From: Vespula vulgaris
Lineage: Eukaryota > Arthropoda > Insecta > Hymenoptera > Vespidae
Assembly: GCF_905475345.1 (NCBI RefSeq)
Contig: NC_066587.1
Coordinates: forward strand, 9,043,070-9,107,069
DNA length: 64,000 nucleotides
Direction: 5' to 3'
Shown: positions 50,022 through 62,608 of the stretch, one piece after another
How positions within the stretch are numbered: the first letter of the stretch is position 1
Layout of the letters: the number at the start of each line of letters is the position of its first letter
Notes under the pieces: model-generated
What the model saw: only the letters and a program-made list of their open reading frames with translations
What the model was told of the DNA's origin: nothing
Database searches by the model: none
Position numbers and translations under genes: made by a program

Positions 50022-52031
50022 ACAAGTAATAAAGTATCCTATTTTTCCATTGAAATTCTCGCACGTACACGTCGTGTCTCGTAAATCAGCCACGTGTACA
50101 CTCACCGTCGGCGCGTTTAAACAGTGATTCTTTTTTCTCTATCTCTGTCGTTCCGTTTTTTTTTCGGACAAATAGAATACCTAAGAAAAACGTGCTGGTT
50201 ATAGGGAAATTGCTTTCTCCCGTGTATATCCATATATTATCAACAAGCCTCTTAAAAGATCAATAGGAAAAGAAAAACTGTGGAATAAGGAAAAGAGAAG
50301 GATGGGAGGGAGAATGAAAGAGGTGTACAACGTCCCATGAGTCGGGAGAATTCGTAGGAGTGTAAATTATGTCCGTAGCAGAACCTACTCGATACGCTTG
50401 TTAGAAACGGTACCGGGTGGTCTCGTAAGTTGTTTCGTTATCCTCTATGCAATGTATCTTCTCATGGGGAATTGACTCGGTAGATTATCCAAATAAACTT
50501 TGAGACCGATCAAGAGATCAGTCGTTGTAGATACGAGATTCACTCGTCGAATAAGTTATATCTCCTTTAGATCTGAAACGTGTGCGAATAGAATTGATTT
50601 GAGATTTTGCTTCTAGTATACACCTAATTCATCGAAAGCTTCGTTCGAACCATTTCACATAGATCGTTCAATTATTCTTAACTTCGTCAAATCTATCTTC
50701 GTTTGAGTGATTTGTGATTTATGACTTATTTATGATTTGTGATGATAAAAATTGTTTCTCTCTCTCTCTCTTTCCCTTTTTCTGTCTTTTTCTTTTTTAT
50801 TTCCTGGAAACGTAAATACCTATATCGAAGAAACGATAGATTGCTTCTCTTCTTTCACACATTTTGATTCTCTTAAGCTCATATAGCAAGCGGATGTTTA
50901 CGTTTACTCTCGATCCTCGAGACGCCTTCTCGCGGTAGCTAACACTAAACTACAAAACAAACGGTATTTACCGGTACGTGCTTTGTCGAAGTTTCGAGGT
51001 ATCTGCGACGATCTTGTAGACGTACAAGCGAGAACATTTTACTTGCTTCAAAATCGAGGACACGAAGAAACTAAGTACTAAACGATTCATTAATTATGCG
51101 AAAGGAAACTAGAAAATAGACGAGAATAGACTAAGAATGATGGCGAAGAGGACAAGGCTTCTCACGTCTCATCACAAAATCCTCCTTTAATTTGTTTATC
51201 CAATAACGCCGAAGTTCAGTACGCTACAAGGAGCATAATTAGCGTTTATTCGTGCATCCAATCAGCCAACTTCCATTACCGCTTACGACTGTTCGTACGT
51301 TCATACGCAGACTAATCCTGAGTGTCGCTTACGTAAAGCAAACTACAGCTTCCACGTACGTATTTGTTCCGTAAAGCGACTCAAACATTTGAACTTTACT
51401 CGTCGACTGATGAATAATAATATATTATAAATGCATATAATAGTATGATAATATATGTACGTAAGATATACTTTCGACTAAAAATTTTAACTGATTTTTC
51501 ACATTTTAAAATAATTTCATTCTTTTGTATGTTAAGTGCTATTAAGAAGAAAAAAAAAAAGAAGCTACGTTTGATGGAAAGTAAAAAAAGAAAATTTAAT
51601 TTAGCAAAATTTTTTGATATTCTTATGCAAGAGAAACAAAGCTACGGAACACGTACGACAATTTAGTCAGTACACCCCGTAGAATGAGAAAGAGGGCGTG
51701 TGCACGCGTACATACATAGAGAACGTACAACAGTTTTCATCGCTGAGCTGTCGGTGCCACCGAGGGTAACGTGTTCGGTTCCGACGCGAAGAGTTGAGAG
51801 GAAAGGGCTGTAGGAGGAGTAGGTTTTGCTACTGGCATTATTATACACCGTTCCATGTTCGCGTTATGCTAAAATCCAGATGCGACCGCGTAATATTTTT
51901 CAACGCTGCTGAAACACCATGATCTCGTCGTGAAAGAAATAAGAAAAGATGGCAAAGTTCTTTCAACTTTCAACTTGAAAAGGCCTTCTCGAATTTATGT
52001 TTCGTTTGGACTGCTATACGTGGTCGATTGC

Positions 52032-52039
52032 TGACGTCA
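52032..52039. promoter_or_regulatory. CRE palindrome TGACGTCA
   Basis: A perfect site (GCTGACGTCACTC) in a short G+C-rich patch just before a (GA)n tract. A half-site, TGACGTGCACGCGCGC, lies near 52088. Confidence 0.35.
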
Positions 52040-52139
52040 CTCGCAAGCCAAGCCACGTTCTCAAGGGTGCTGAGAGTGTTGCGCAGATGACGTGCACGCG
52101 CGCGTTGCAGTGGACGAACGAGTAAAGCTAGAAAGAAAG

Positions 52140-52146
<7 letters not shown>

Positions 52147-52187
<41 letters not shown>
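52147..52187 (+). repeat. (GA)n microsatellite
   Basis: A pure GA run about 110 bases after a CRE. Confidence 0.92.
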
Positions 52188-52189
<2 letters not shown>

Positions 52190-52904
52190 GGAAAAGAGAT
52201 TCATAAATGAGGAAGAGGATACTCTCTTTTCTGGTAATATGTATGATATTCTACACAGAGTAAAAAACATTGAGGTATTCTATTTTCTAACATGTATTAC
52301 ACGCATTTTATATATTCTATGTATACGTATGTTGGTATATATATTTTTACTTGCATCAAATGTGTGACTTCATATATGTAACGTTAGGTATATTCAGTAC
52401 ATTCGGAATAAGTTAAGACGCTGCGAAATTGTTCTGATTACTTGTGACTTGTTAAGTATGTAAAGTTACGTGACTCGCTCTATGTTCTGACTCATAATTA
52501 TATTCTAGAGACAAAAGTTCACACGCAGGTAAATAAAACGTAAAATTGACACTGGTCAACGGTACAAATTTCGAACGACATGGACACGTTCGTGGCTACC
52601 CGATGAAAAGAGCTGTTTCAATTATTCATGAATATTTAACCGCACTTCAAGTCTTGCTAAATTACAGAAATACTAGCTAGCAATCCCATTAACGATGTCG
52701 CCAACGACAGCCCGTTCTCTCTGTGATTTCGTCGAAATAAATTTTGAATTAAACGTTTAGAGTGTGCGAGACGCTTAATATTTGATATTAATAATGTTCT
52801 ACATATATACATATATGCCTATTCGTTTAGATAACTCTTTATAAGTGTGTATGTATAACAGAGGAGTATCGATGTTGTAATAATAATGCATTCGTCGAGT
52901 AAAG

Positions 52905-53197
52905 CAAGTGCATATAAATAGTCGATCGACGTCGGTCGTACGAGTAAGTTAATATTAGCGAATTTAGTGACTTCAATATCAAGTTTATTTTAAGTTGTTG
53001 ACTTGCAAAGCGAAGAGAATATACTTACGTGAGAGAGGAGACGAAACTAAAAGTGTACGTGGCGCATATGTATTAATACTAATAAACAATTCGACTACGA
53101 GAGCACCATTTGTTTTCGCTTCGTTAGCGTTTAAAGGCGTTCACTCGAGCAGAATTGTTTCAATATTTCTTTTCTCCAATAACGTCAGTGTTACGAG
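52905..53197 (+). promoter_or_regulatory. TATA promoter and first-exon candidate
   Basis: TATAAATA at 52913-52920 is followed about 20-30 bases later by the CpG-rich sequence GACGTCGGTCGTACGAG, where initiation would be expected. A consensus donor, TACGAG|GTAAGG, lies after 53197. A frame of about 65 codons is open to that donor but has no convincing ATG, so the exon may be untranslated. All of this is motif-based inference. Confidence 0.25.
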
Positions 53198-53351
53198 GTA
53201 AGGCATGTCAAATATTTCCATTATTCTTATCAAGATCTTCCTAATATTTGTATCACGTGAAGCTATGATGCGTGTATGCACAGATTATTTGATTATCTGC
53301 AAATTCGATCGATGCGTAGGATTCATGGCGAAGAGAATGAAACTCGATGAA

Positions 53352-53357
<6 letters not shown>

Positions 53358-53402
<45 letters not shown>

Positions 53403-53440
53403 AAGAGAGAGAGAGAGAGAGGGAAAGAGAGAGAGAGATA
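53358..53440 (+). repeat. (GA)n microsatellite
   Basis: GA runs with GGGAAA breaks, ending a few bases before a CRE. Confidence 0.92.
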
Positions 53441-53453
53441 GAACGTGATGAAT

Positions 53454-53461
53454 TGACGTCA
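53454..53461. promoter_or_regulatory. CRE palindrome TGACGTCA
   Basis: A perfect site directly after a (GA)n tract, about 260 bases downstream of the donor at 53197. Confidence 0.3.
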
Positions 53462-53693
53462 TGAGATGTATCTTTATAATAGAATTGCGCATAAATATTT
53501 TTATGCACAATTCATAAACTACATTTTCAACTCATACATATATATGTAAATATATGTACGATCAGTTCTTGATAGGATAAAAATGATAAAGCAGATGAGT
53601 AACATCATGGGGACAAAGTTTAAAGTCTTTTAGAATGATTTGTACATATGACAATGCGTCTGGGTTGCGAAGAATGTAAATTATCGCATTAAA

Positions 53694-53743
53694 AACACCT
53701 GTCAAAGAAACATTTCAAACACCTGCGAAAGAAGGAAACATTG
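53694..53743 (+). repeat. Imperfect tandem duplication with CACCTG boxes
   Basis: AAAACACCTGTCAAAGAAACATT is followed at once by CAAACACCTGCGAAAGAAGG with a similar tail. Two E-box cores (CACCTG) are repeated about 23 bases apart. Confidence 0.45.
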
Positions 53744-54870
53744 TAATTACATTATACACCTAAACTAACTGCATCAATTAACTAAAACCATGCACAATGA
53801 TTTTTTTCATGTCAGATCTATGTTATGTAAGATAAGCTTATCTTATCTCATTAAAGAGAAAGAATTTTCGAAGGAAAATACATTTTCCTTCCTTTTATGA
53901 AAGGAAAAATAAACCAAAGACACAGTTTATCATCTTTCTGACACTTATTTCATTATAATTATTCACCTTCGTAATTTACATTAAAACTCGGCAAACTTTT
54001 AGTCTCTATTTCTCAATGTGTATTTTGTTAATTGACTTAACTGGTATAATAACGATACACGATACATCGGGTAATTATTGCTACTTCAAAACATTTTATA
54101 TTTGCTAAAAAAGTGTGAGAAATATCACGAACAGAAAGAAACATTTTTTGAGGTTCGGCAATCCCTGTATAATCGTTGCTCATATGCAAATATTGAGAAA
54201 TATAGTTTTCGGGACCAATCTTGCTGAACAATCGCCATGTTTTTTTTCGCCTACACCTACGCGTACTGCTTTATTGTGCGTATAGGAGAGCGACTTTTGT
54301 AAATTCTCGAGAGGACAAAGAGAGCTATTCGTGAAAAGAGAATAAGCATGGCGGGAAATACAAAGAGAGAAAGAGACAGAGAGAAAGAGAAAAGGGGAAG
54401 AAAGAGAAGTAAACTTTTTGTACAATACAAGCGCACTCGACTCGCTCCAAATTCCTTTCTCTTATCTTCCATAACTATATCTAACGACTGTGCCGTTTAT
54501 ATTGTGCCGCTCGACGGCCCCTTCGTATTCACTTTTTACTCCAAACATAGAAGTCGGGTAAACGTGAAACTTCACGAAGTTAAAAAGAGCACTCACGAGC
54601 GATATTTCTCGTACCTTCTCTTGAAAACTCGAGAGACGTTGCTCATCTACCGAAGGAAATGTTTGGATGAAGCGATCGATCTTATTGGTATTTCTTTCTA
54701 GACTAAACTACGTTAGCTACAGAAAAATTAGACTAAAAACGATTATCGTAAAACTCTTTGAAGCTTTTGAAATTTAACAAGATTCATGTAATACTAAGAA
54801 ATTTGCCGTTTGGAATGATTGATCTTTATGGACGTCTCATAAATAACACTCGCCAGCAGTGATCTCGATA

Positions 54871-54872
<2 letters not shown>

Positions 54873-54948
<76 letters not shown>
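54873..54948 (+). repeat. Compound (CT)n(AT)n microsatellite
   Basis: About 15 CT units then TATG and about 20 AT units. It lies close to the boundary of the A+T-rich block. Confidence 0.93.
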
Positions 54949-54950
<2 letters not shown>

Positions 54951-57900
54951 TAAACTAGAGGTGATCCAACTACCCCATGGGATGCAATTTCTTGAAATCG
55001 GCTCCGATCGCGGCGGAATGCGAAACCGCGAATGCGGTAATCGAGATGGCTGCTTCGAAGCGAGTGGTCTCAATTCGACCATCTGGATGGTTACGTATCC
55101 GCTTCATCGTCTAATCTTCGTTCGTATCCGAAGGCTATCTCGCTTCCAATTAAGAGAACTTCCGCTTTGTCTCGTTGGCAAGATCCAATCAATCATTACC
55201 ATGACACTTCGAAATTTGACGAATCTCTCTACATGCGATATCGTAGACAACTTATTTATAAAACTTCAATGGTCTCTATCTATCTACGTTTACGTCTCTA
55301 ACGTTGCTCGATTTTATCGCGATAGAGAAATGACAAACTGTCTGCGCATTACTCCCATGTGACGCCGTCGAAAGCCCGGGAGCAAAGGACATATCAAGAG
55401 AATGTCATAATGACTTGCAAAACGAAAACAATGTTGGCAAAATGACTACTATTTATCGGCCTATCTAAAATAGTGCCATTGTACTTCGTCGATTCAAAAA
55501 TAAATATTTACGAATGAAATTGAAAAATTTTTTATAAACAATCGATTTAGATATTTTTAGAATTAGGATACAGAATATAGGATATTTTATTTTCTACGCC
55601 ATGATAGATGTGATCCGTAGAAGGAAAGCTTAAATCTCGAAATTCAGTAGAAACACTTAAAAACTATGCTAATCGATTGGAAATTGAATAGCGATAAACT
55701 ATCGATCAATTCGCTAATAATATATTAACTTACGTTATTGCACTTATTATTTCGCAATGTTCCACTATATCTCATTACGTTTTATTGTGTCGTTTTAGAT
55801 TCATTCATTATTAGTGAATACCGATTAAGATTGTTTTTTCCGTAAGAGTCTTTATTGAAACTTTTGGTTGAGATGATCTCCAAACGTATGTGCCACGATA
55901 TCAGCTGCTTTGTTTCTATACACGTACGTATTCTGCGAATAGTATCTTCATATATAACCAAATTATTACTATACGTTACATAATAATAATTACTAATTAT
56001 GTTACAATATTATGCAATAAAAATGTAACACAATTTGAGAAGGGAATAAAGATTCTCGATCTATATGAAATATTATTGTTGCAATCTGTTAAATAAAGAT
56101 ACGTGTTAAATAAAGAATAAATAAAAAGTAAATGATTTTAATTATAGTAAACTTATGTGCTCTATACAATAGAATAAATTATGATTGGTTATGGTCAATC
56201 TTACGATGATCGCTTGAATTAAAAAAAAATGTATTAATCGTATGATTATATTGCTATGCAATAAAAATATAATATGTAAGTAACTATTTTAAAAATAATC
56301 TTTTTATTTATTTGAAATTTTAAATAAAACATCTGCGCTTCTCACAGAAGTTAGGTCTAGTAAAATTTTCGATAGTATTAATTAGATCACATTTATTTTT
56401 AATATTATATATAAATGTTTAAATATCATTATATGTATAGTATAGATTAGCTTTAAATAAATAAATTTCATACGCGCATACAGTGGATAATTGTATCTCT
56501 TACTAATGAAGTTTCTATAATTTTCAGTTTCTGTAATATTTATAAATTGGCAAAATTTGACTTTCTGATTCTAGTTGAAATTACTTTATACATTATTTTG
56601 CACACAAAGGTAAATCTATTTGCTTAAAAACTTAAAAACGGAAAAAATATTTAATCAATAGATATCGAATAATACGTAAAACGGTTATAATTTTTCGACG
56701 ATATTTTAATGGAAAAGTTCCAAAAAACTCATTTTCGAAAATGTAAGCATAAATTAGTTCAACGTTTGTGTTCGTTCAAGGACAGAAGGAGAGGTACATA
56801 GTAATATGACACGCACGTAGAAACATTGATCGGTTTCACGTAGAGCAGATATCTTATATTCTATCATCACGTATGTGCGTATGTCTGAATATATAATTCT
56901 CATAAATCTAATTTTATCATAATAAATTGATTATTCCAAAAATTTTAATTTAAAATAACGAATTATAGAAATTCTTTCATTTTTTATATAGACTGATAGT
57001 TTCAATGTAATTATTATTTTAATGTGTTCAATGATACAATGAAAATACTACTGAGTTAATTAGCTGTCTACTTCGGTACATTTCAAAAGTATTTATTTCT
57101 TGTTAATAATAATTTAATGGATAATTAATTCATTTCATATTGCTGCTTTAATTTACTACCTATAGGAGTAATTTCAAGGAATGTATTTTGTACAATTTGT
57201 GATATTTCGTTTTGTATAATTTAATTTTATTTTAACTAAAAAGTTCCAAGAAATTAATTGTAGTCGTATCAAAGGCAAAAATAATTCAAGAAGCTATATA
57301 TTTTAGAACAAAACTTTCTTCTATAGGAAACTGTTGATAAGCATATTTCTACATTATATAGTCTATCATTTTACATTTTTTGTTTTTTATAATGAGTGTA
57401 ATAACGATTTTATTTTAGCCTTATTTAGTTAATCATTGCGAAATCGTATCATATTAATTTATTTTCTAATTTCAATCAATTTCGATATTGACTTATCTCA
57501 TTTTCAACCTACTTCATAAATCAATCCTCCTCAATTTTTATCTTTAATTACGAACGAGTATTTTGAAGCCATTATAGAACTTTACAAGCAGTAAATGAAA
57601 AAATTCATATCTTTCTAGTTCTTATAATCGGAATATATAATTGGAATATAATATGGAATATACAAACAAACCATGAATACTACCATGAATATAATCCTTT
57701 TTGTAATTTTAAATGACGAATTCTTTATCTTTTGGCGTAATTTTTTTTATTCATATTAGTTCAGAATAGAGCCATCTTATCTAATTACGATAATATTAAT
57801 GATAAACAGCATATATATTCTCGTTCGATCTTCCGTAAAATTATTAAAGAATTCGTGAAAAAAATATCTATAGAAGTTGGTGCAAGTAATAAATGATACT

Positions 57901-59399
57901 TTTCAAGTTCCATACTTTATTATGACCGTAGTAAATTTCTCGTTGATATTTTTTCTGTGAGATTTTTTACTTAACTAATTATTGAAAATTTTAAACGAAC
58001 ATAAGATCTGCCTAGACACTCGTCTTTATTTCTTTCTTCTCCTTTACGTGATTCCATTGCTCTTTCGTCATTCTTTTTATTCTAGGGATAATGAACTCAC
58101 ATCACGTTTCAAACGCATTCCCTTTTTGTGCGCCATGCAATAAATCTATACTACTACATATATAGCACATAACATACTTTACAATATTTTCAAATATAAC
58201 AGCGAGCTATTTCGATATAACAATATCGACAAATTTATATATACCAATGACGAGAAGATATTCGTGACAGTTAGATCGTAGAATATAAGTCAAAGAATAT
58301 TATTAGAATATGATAGTATTGGTTGTAATATAAGAATTTTATATTTATAGTTTAATCTAACTTATTGAATGTAAATAACAAAATGAACTTTTACAATACT
58401 TTCCCATATTGATTCTTTTTTTTGACTCTTTATTATTTAATACTTCAGGACTAATTTTTTCGATTTTGAAATGATACCAAACATCATTTCATCCACACAT
58501 TCATCTGTTAAACATTGTATTCACACTCTCTTGTCCTTGTACCGTCATTCACACAAAAATATTTTCTGTCTGATATCTTTTATTAAAAGAAAGGAAGAAA
58601 ACAGAGGGAAGGAAGCACACTCACACAATTATTGCTTTATTTATACTTGTACATTAATTTCTCTTATCTTACAGTATGATTTTATTAACTAATTAAAACA
58701 TTTATGGAAAAGAATCAATTAATAAATCGAGAATCTATTAATAAAATATAAGAGGAAATTATTAAAACTTCCATTATATATTAAAATTTCTTTCTTTCAA
58801 GATAAAGTATTAAATTATTTCTAAATATTTGTGTACAGAAAATGATGCTACTTTTAATATTTCAAAAAAGAATTATTAACTCATAAGTTTAAAATATTAG
58901 TTAATATCCTTTAAATCAACATTCTCAACAATTAATATACTAATTTTCGTTTCTCACCGTCTTGCTTCTTTCGTGTTCATTTTTACGTAGAATGCAGATA
59001 TTATACATAAGAGTGAAAACAAATTAGTATGAATTTAATTTCAAAATTCTTGTTTATAGTGACTATTAATATTTTCGTGATCGTGCATAACGTACGTTCT
59101 ATGTGCTAGATACATGTAAGTTGTGAATTGTGTGTTGGTACGTGAAATTTCCAACTAGAGGAATTATTATGCGGTAGAAAGCATAAGAAATTATGACACA
59201 TAAATTAAGCTTTGGATATTATAGTCGATATTTTATAACAAATAAAAAAATATTACCTTCAAGTATATACTATATTAGTACTACTAGTATTACTATAGTA
59301 TGGTACTATAATTGTATTTACTAGTATTTTTTTCTAAAGTAGCTGATTAAGCAATTAGCCGTAACAATCGATTATAGCAAATTTGTGTGTAGAGAAGAC

Positions 59400-59592
59400 C
59401 AGGGCAAATTGATACGTTTACTAGTTTTTAATTTTTATAATTTTTATGTGAATTAATCATTTAATAAAAAATATGTTAAAATATATTTCGGTCCTTCCTC
59501 TTTAGAAATAATGAAACTTTTCTGAAATGCATGTAAAATAAATTGGAAAATATTTATTTGGTGAAATCAAAATGTATCAATTTATTCCACTG
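59400..59592. mobile_element. Putative small inverted-repeat transposon (MITE)
   Basis: The left end reads CAGGGCAAATTGATACGTTT. The reverse complement of the right end reads CAGTGGAATAAATTGATAC followed by ATTTT. They share CAG termini and an identical AAATTGATAC core, so the block behaves as imperfect terminal inverted repeats around about 150 bases of A+T-rich DNA with no open frame. No clear target-site duplication is visible. A second copy of GGGCAAATTGATA lies just outside at 59594-59606. The family is not identified. Confidence 0.35.
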
Positions 59593-59606
59593 CGGGCAAA
59601 TTGATA
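59575..59606. repeat. Inverted repeat with 9-base arms
   Basis: TATCAATTT at 59575-59583 and AAATTGATA at 59598-59606 are perfect complements around a 14-base loop. The block straddles the right end of the putative MITE and may mark a nested or tandem element end. Confidence 0.5.
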
Positions 59607-59726
59607 TATATGTAAAATATCTTGGTATGACTGTAAATAGTATTTTTTTTAATCAATCAAAATAAAATTTTTATTAATTAAAATTTGTTACTTCAGTCAT
59701 GCTATAATATAATTGTACTAATATAA

Positions 59727-59858
59727 TTATATATATAATTATATATATGTATATATGTGTATATATATATGTATATATGTATATATGTATATATATATGT
59801 ATATATATGTGTATATATATACGTGCGCGCGCATGTGTGTGTGTGTGTGTGTGTGTAT
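59727..59858 (+). repeat. Compound (TA)/(TG)/(CG) microsatellite
   Basis: TATATG units pass through GTGCGCGCGC into a (TG)n run. Alternating purine-pyrimidine over more than 100 bases, a Z-DNA or cruciform-prone type of sequence. Confidence 0.9.
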
Positions 59859-60091
59859 ACATAAAGGAGCGGATCTAGAGGCATTATAAATGAACTCGGA
59901 ACAGAAGTGTTTTTAAGCACCGAAACGATTTTGAAATACACATAACAACAAGCATTTGTCTGTCTTCGACGGAAACTCGGTTTGAAAGACCGTGATGAAC
60001 ATTTCGGAATATGTAGATATTCTAAAATAGAGCTTGGTAATTTCTATATGTGTAAATAAGTTATGCATTATGGTAATTAAAGTTCGTTTTG

Positions 60092-60097
<6 letters not shown>

Positions 60098-60138
<41 letters not shown>
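60098..60138 (+). repeat. (TA)n microsatellite
   Basis: About 20 pure TA units. Confidence 0.93.
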
Positions 60139-60145
<7 letters not shown>

Positions 60146-61900
60146 AATAAAATTTTTTTATTTGAATGTAATAAACATAGTGAACAATAAAAAATTAATT
60201 TTCTTCCAAATTTGAATAACACTTAATGAATGTATAATTACAATATTCTGACAGCATTTTATGTGAATATTTTTCATAGGAAATATATATTGAATACGTT
60301 TTTTAGTTTGTTCAGATTTTGAGAATGAATCCTTTTCATCATGTACAAGTTATTATTTTTTTCAAATTGATTTTTATTTATATTTTTTTTACTGCTATGT
60401 TCTAACTATCATACTTATTGATATGTTACAAGGGTTGTATCATTTAATTAGAAACTTTAATCGTACATAAAAATATCTATTCTTCATCGATAATATAGAT
60501 TAAGAATTTATTAAGGGAACAAAATTAAAAATGTCATGAAGGAATATTAGAAATGCTTCTATTCGAATTTGTAAACTTAAGATAGCTTAATTCTTTTAAT
60601 TATAATGTTTAACAAATGAATGTTTTTTGGCTCGTAAACTTATCGCACGTAGAAATTGATCTTAATTTAGTGATTAGAATACAAACCAGAAAGATCTACA
60701 AATTGTAACTGAAGAGAGTCAACTATCAATGATAAATCTCTTTTTGAAATTCTCTTTTTTTTCCTTTTTACTACACAATTGCATTTGCTAGGCAGCACTT
60801 TACAATTACAATTAGAGATGATGGATCATTTAATTTCCTTGGAATGTAAAATACATGCTGAAATAATATTTATTAAAAAATGTTTAAAGTAGAAGAAACT
60901 TGAAATGGTGAAATTTAAAGTGAAAGAAACTTGAAATTAAACAAAATTGATTATATATCGTTTATTTTCAAATAGTTCAACAACAAATCGGCTGCTATTA
61001 AAATTTTTCACTTTTTATCGAATAAATTAGACATACTTTAAAAAGTACTTTTATTTTTTATATCTAATATTTCAGCAAAAAGTATGATATTTGATTTTTA
61101 TAGATTATATATAATATTTCTTATAATGAAATAATTTCAAATTCCAAAATGATTCAAAAAATTAGAAATTTTACAAAAAGTTTAATATAAAAGGAATTTT
61201 GGAAGGATTATTTAATTATTATTTAATTTTCTTTTAGTATATATTCTAATTAAATTGCACATCCCTAATGTTACAATAACAAATTTAATATTTATTATTA
61301 TATTCACATTTTTTCAGCAAATATATTGAATCTTTTTTATTATATTATTTGTAGTATATATATTATATTTACGTTCGTAGATATTTGGTTTGCTTTACAA
61401 TTACTATATTGATAATTATATAATAAAATCGCATTCTTCTTCAAAGAAGTTCTTCAAAAAGAATTTTGTTTTTTAAACTATTACGACTTATCAAATATAA
61501 TCTATTTTGTGATGCAAACGCGTGTAAGTTTTTGTAGACTAACATTTATAGCATAAAATGCAAAAACCTCAAGACTGATATTTACAGAAAAAGATTTATT
61601 ATTATCAAAATATAAAGAATTATATAAATATTATTAAAATTAATAAAGTATATAAATAAGTGCGTAACGGATTCAAAACTATATGACTCATTCTTCATAA
61701 TAATCATATATATACATTACTTTGATTTTGTTAAATACGTGCATCTTTTTTGAGAAAATCAAAATGAGAAACGAGAATGTAATGAAAACCAAAAGATTGG
61801 TATGAAAATAAAGGCGAACGCTAGATTATGAAATAGCCAAAGAGAGTAATGAAATAAAGCATGTATATACGGCAACATATATAAATATATATATTATAGA

Positions 61901-62070
61901 TTTACGTATAAGACCAAGTAAAAGATAGTATTCTACTGACTCACTCGTCGGCAGGCTACTAATTCGTATCAATCTCTATTAGGACGCAAACTCGGCTCGG
62001 TTCGTCCGAGAGAGTTGCTTTCAGTTCAAACCCGTAATATTGCCCTCGGTTTCCCTCTATCTCTTCTCAG
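61901..62070 (+). promoter_or_regulatory. CpG-containing promoter-like patch at the block boundary
   Basis: Composition shifts sharply here. CTCGGCTCGGTTCGTCCGAG is followed by an initiator-like TTTCAGTTC near 62019-62027 and by an acceptor-like TTTCCCTCTATCTCTTCTCAG ending at 62070. The motif evidence is weak. Confidence 0.2.
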
Positions 62071-62138
62071 AATCCTTTTATCCATCTATCTCGTATCTCT
62101 CTCCTTGTTGTATTCATGCTTTCTTCCTTCGTTGCTCT

Positions 62139-62172
62139 CCTCTCTCTCTCTTTCTTTCTCTCTCTGATTCTG

Positions 62173-62216
<44 letters not shown>

Positions 62217-62217
62217 G
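62139..62217 (+). repeat. (CT)n microsatellite
   Basis: CT runs with TTTCTTT and GATTCTG breaks. It is the first CT tract after the A+T-rich block. Confidence 0.9.
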
Positions 62218-62568
62218 CTTTATCCTTTCATCTATACATGCAAACCGTTTCTATATTTACTTTTAATGGGATAGTGAACCAAAAATGCACTCGCGAAATT
62301 CGATTTGCAGTCGGTGAAAGCATAATTGATAGGACGTAGACGCAACTCACGATCTCTCTTTCTCATTGACCTAATCTCAAAGATTTATTTACTGCCCGTG
62401 ATTTAAAAAAATTTTTTATCGTCCTAATTAAAGCGTTGACCTTTTCTTGCTAATAAAAAGAAGAAAAAAAAGAAATCGTCGAATAGGTCGTTCACGCGCC
62501 AACGACGTTTTCAATAAACCTTCCTTCTTGAAGCTTCCAAGGAAATGAGAAAGTCTTTTTATTTTTCT

Positions 62569-62608
62569 TTTTTCATTCAACATCGAAATTTTTCATTCAA
62601 CATTGAAA
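62569..62608 (+). repeat. Tandem 20-base repeat, two copies
   Basis: TTTTTCATTCAACATCGAAA is followed directly by a copy with one C-to-T change. This is a simple recent tandem duplication. Confidence 0.55.

Larger units (their letters stand above)
45303..52904. other. Non-coding region between two promoter candidates
   Basis: No recognisable gene. Open frames at 46032-46220 and 49439-49681 (80 codons with a true ATG, MSHADIYYTTEWIYPMDANF and on) are not repeat-derived, but they are within chance expectation for this length. Confidence 0.5.
53198..54858. other. Non-coding region
   Basis: Holds a GA tract, a CRE and a small tandem duplication. Nothing else recognisable. Confidence 0.5.
55400..61900. 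other. A+T-rich block, nearly free of GA/CT tracts
   Basis: By eye this block is much richer in A and T than the rest, with scarce CG dinucleotides and no long GA or CT run, only TA and TG ones. Open frames are short. It carries the putative MITE. It may be intergenic heterochromatin-like DNA or old transposon debris. Confidence 0.7.

Noticed and set aside
59674..59941. Thr-His and Tyr-Ile repeat frames over the TA/TG microsatellite
   Set aside because: Pure microsatellite translation.
60098..60138. A+T-rich TA tracts as a replication origin or mitochondrial insert
   Set aside because: No mitochondrial gene sequence or origin-specific motif is seen; simple microsatellites explain them.
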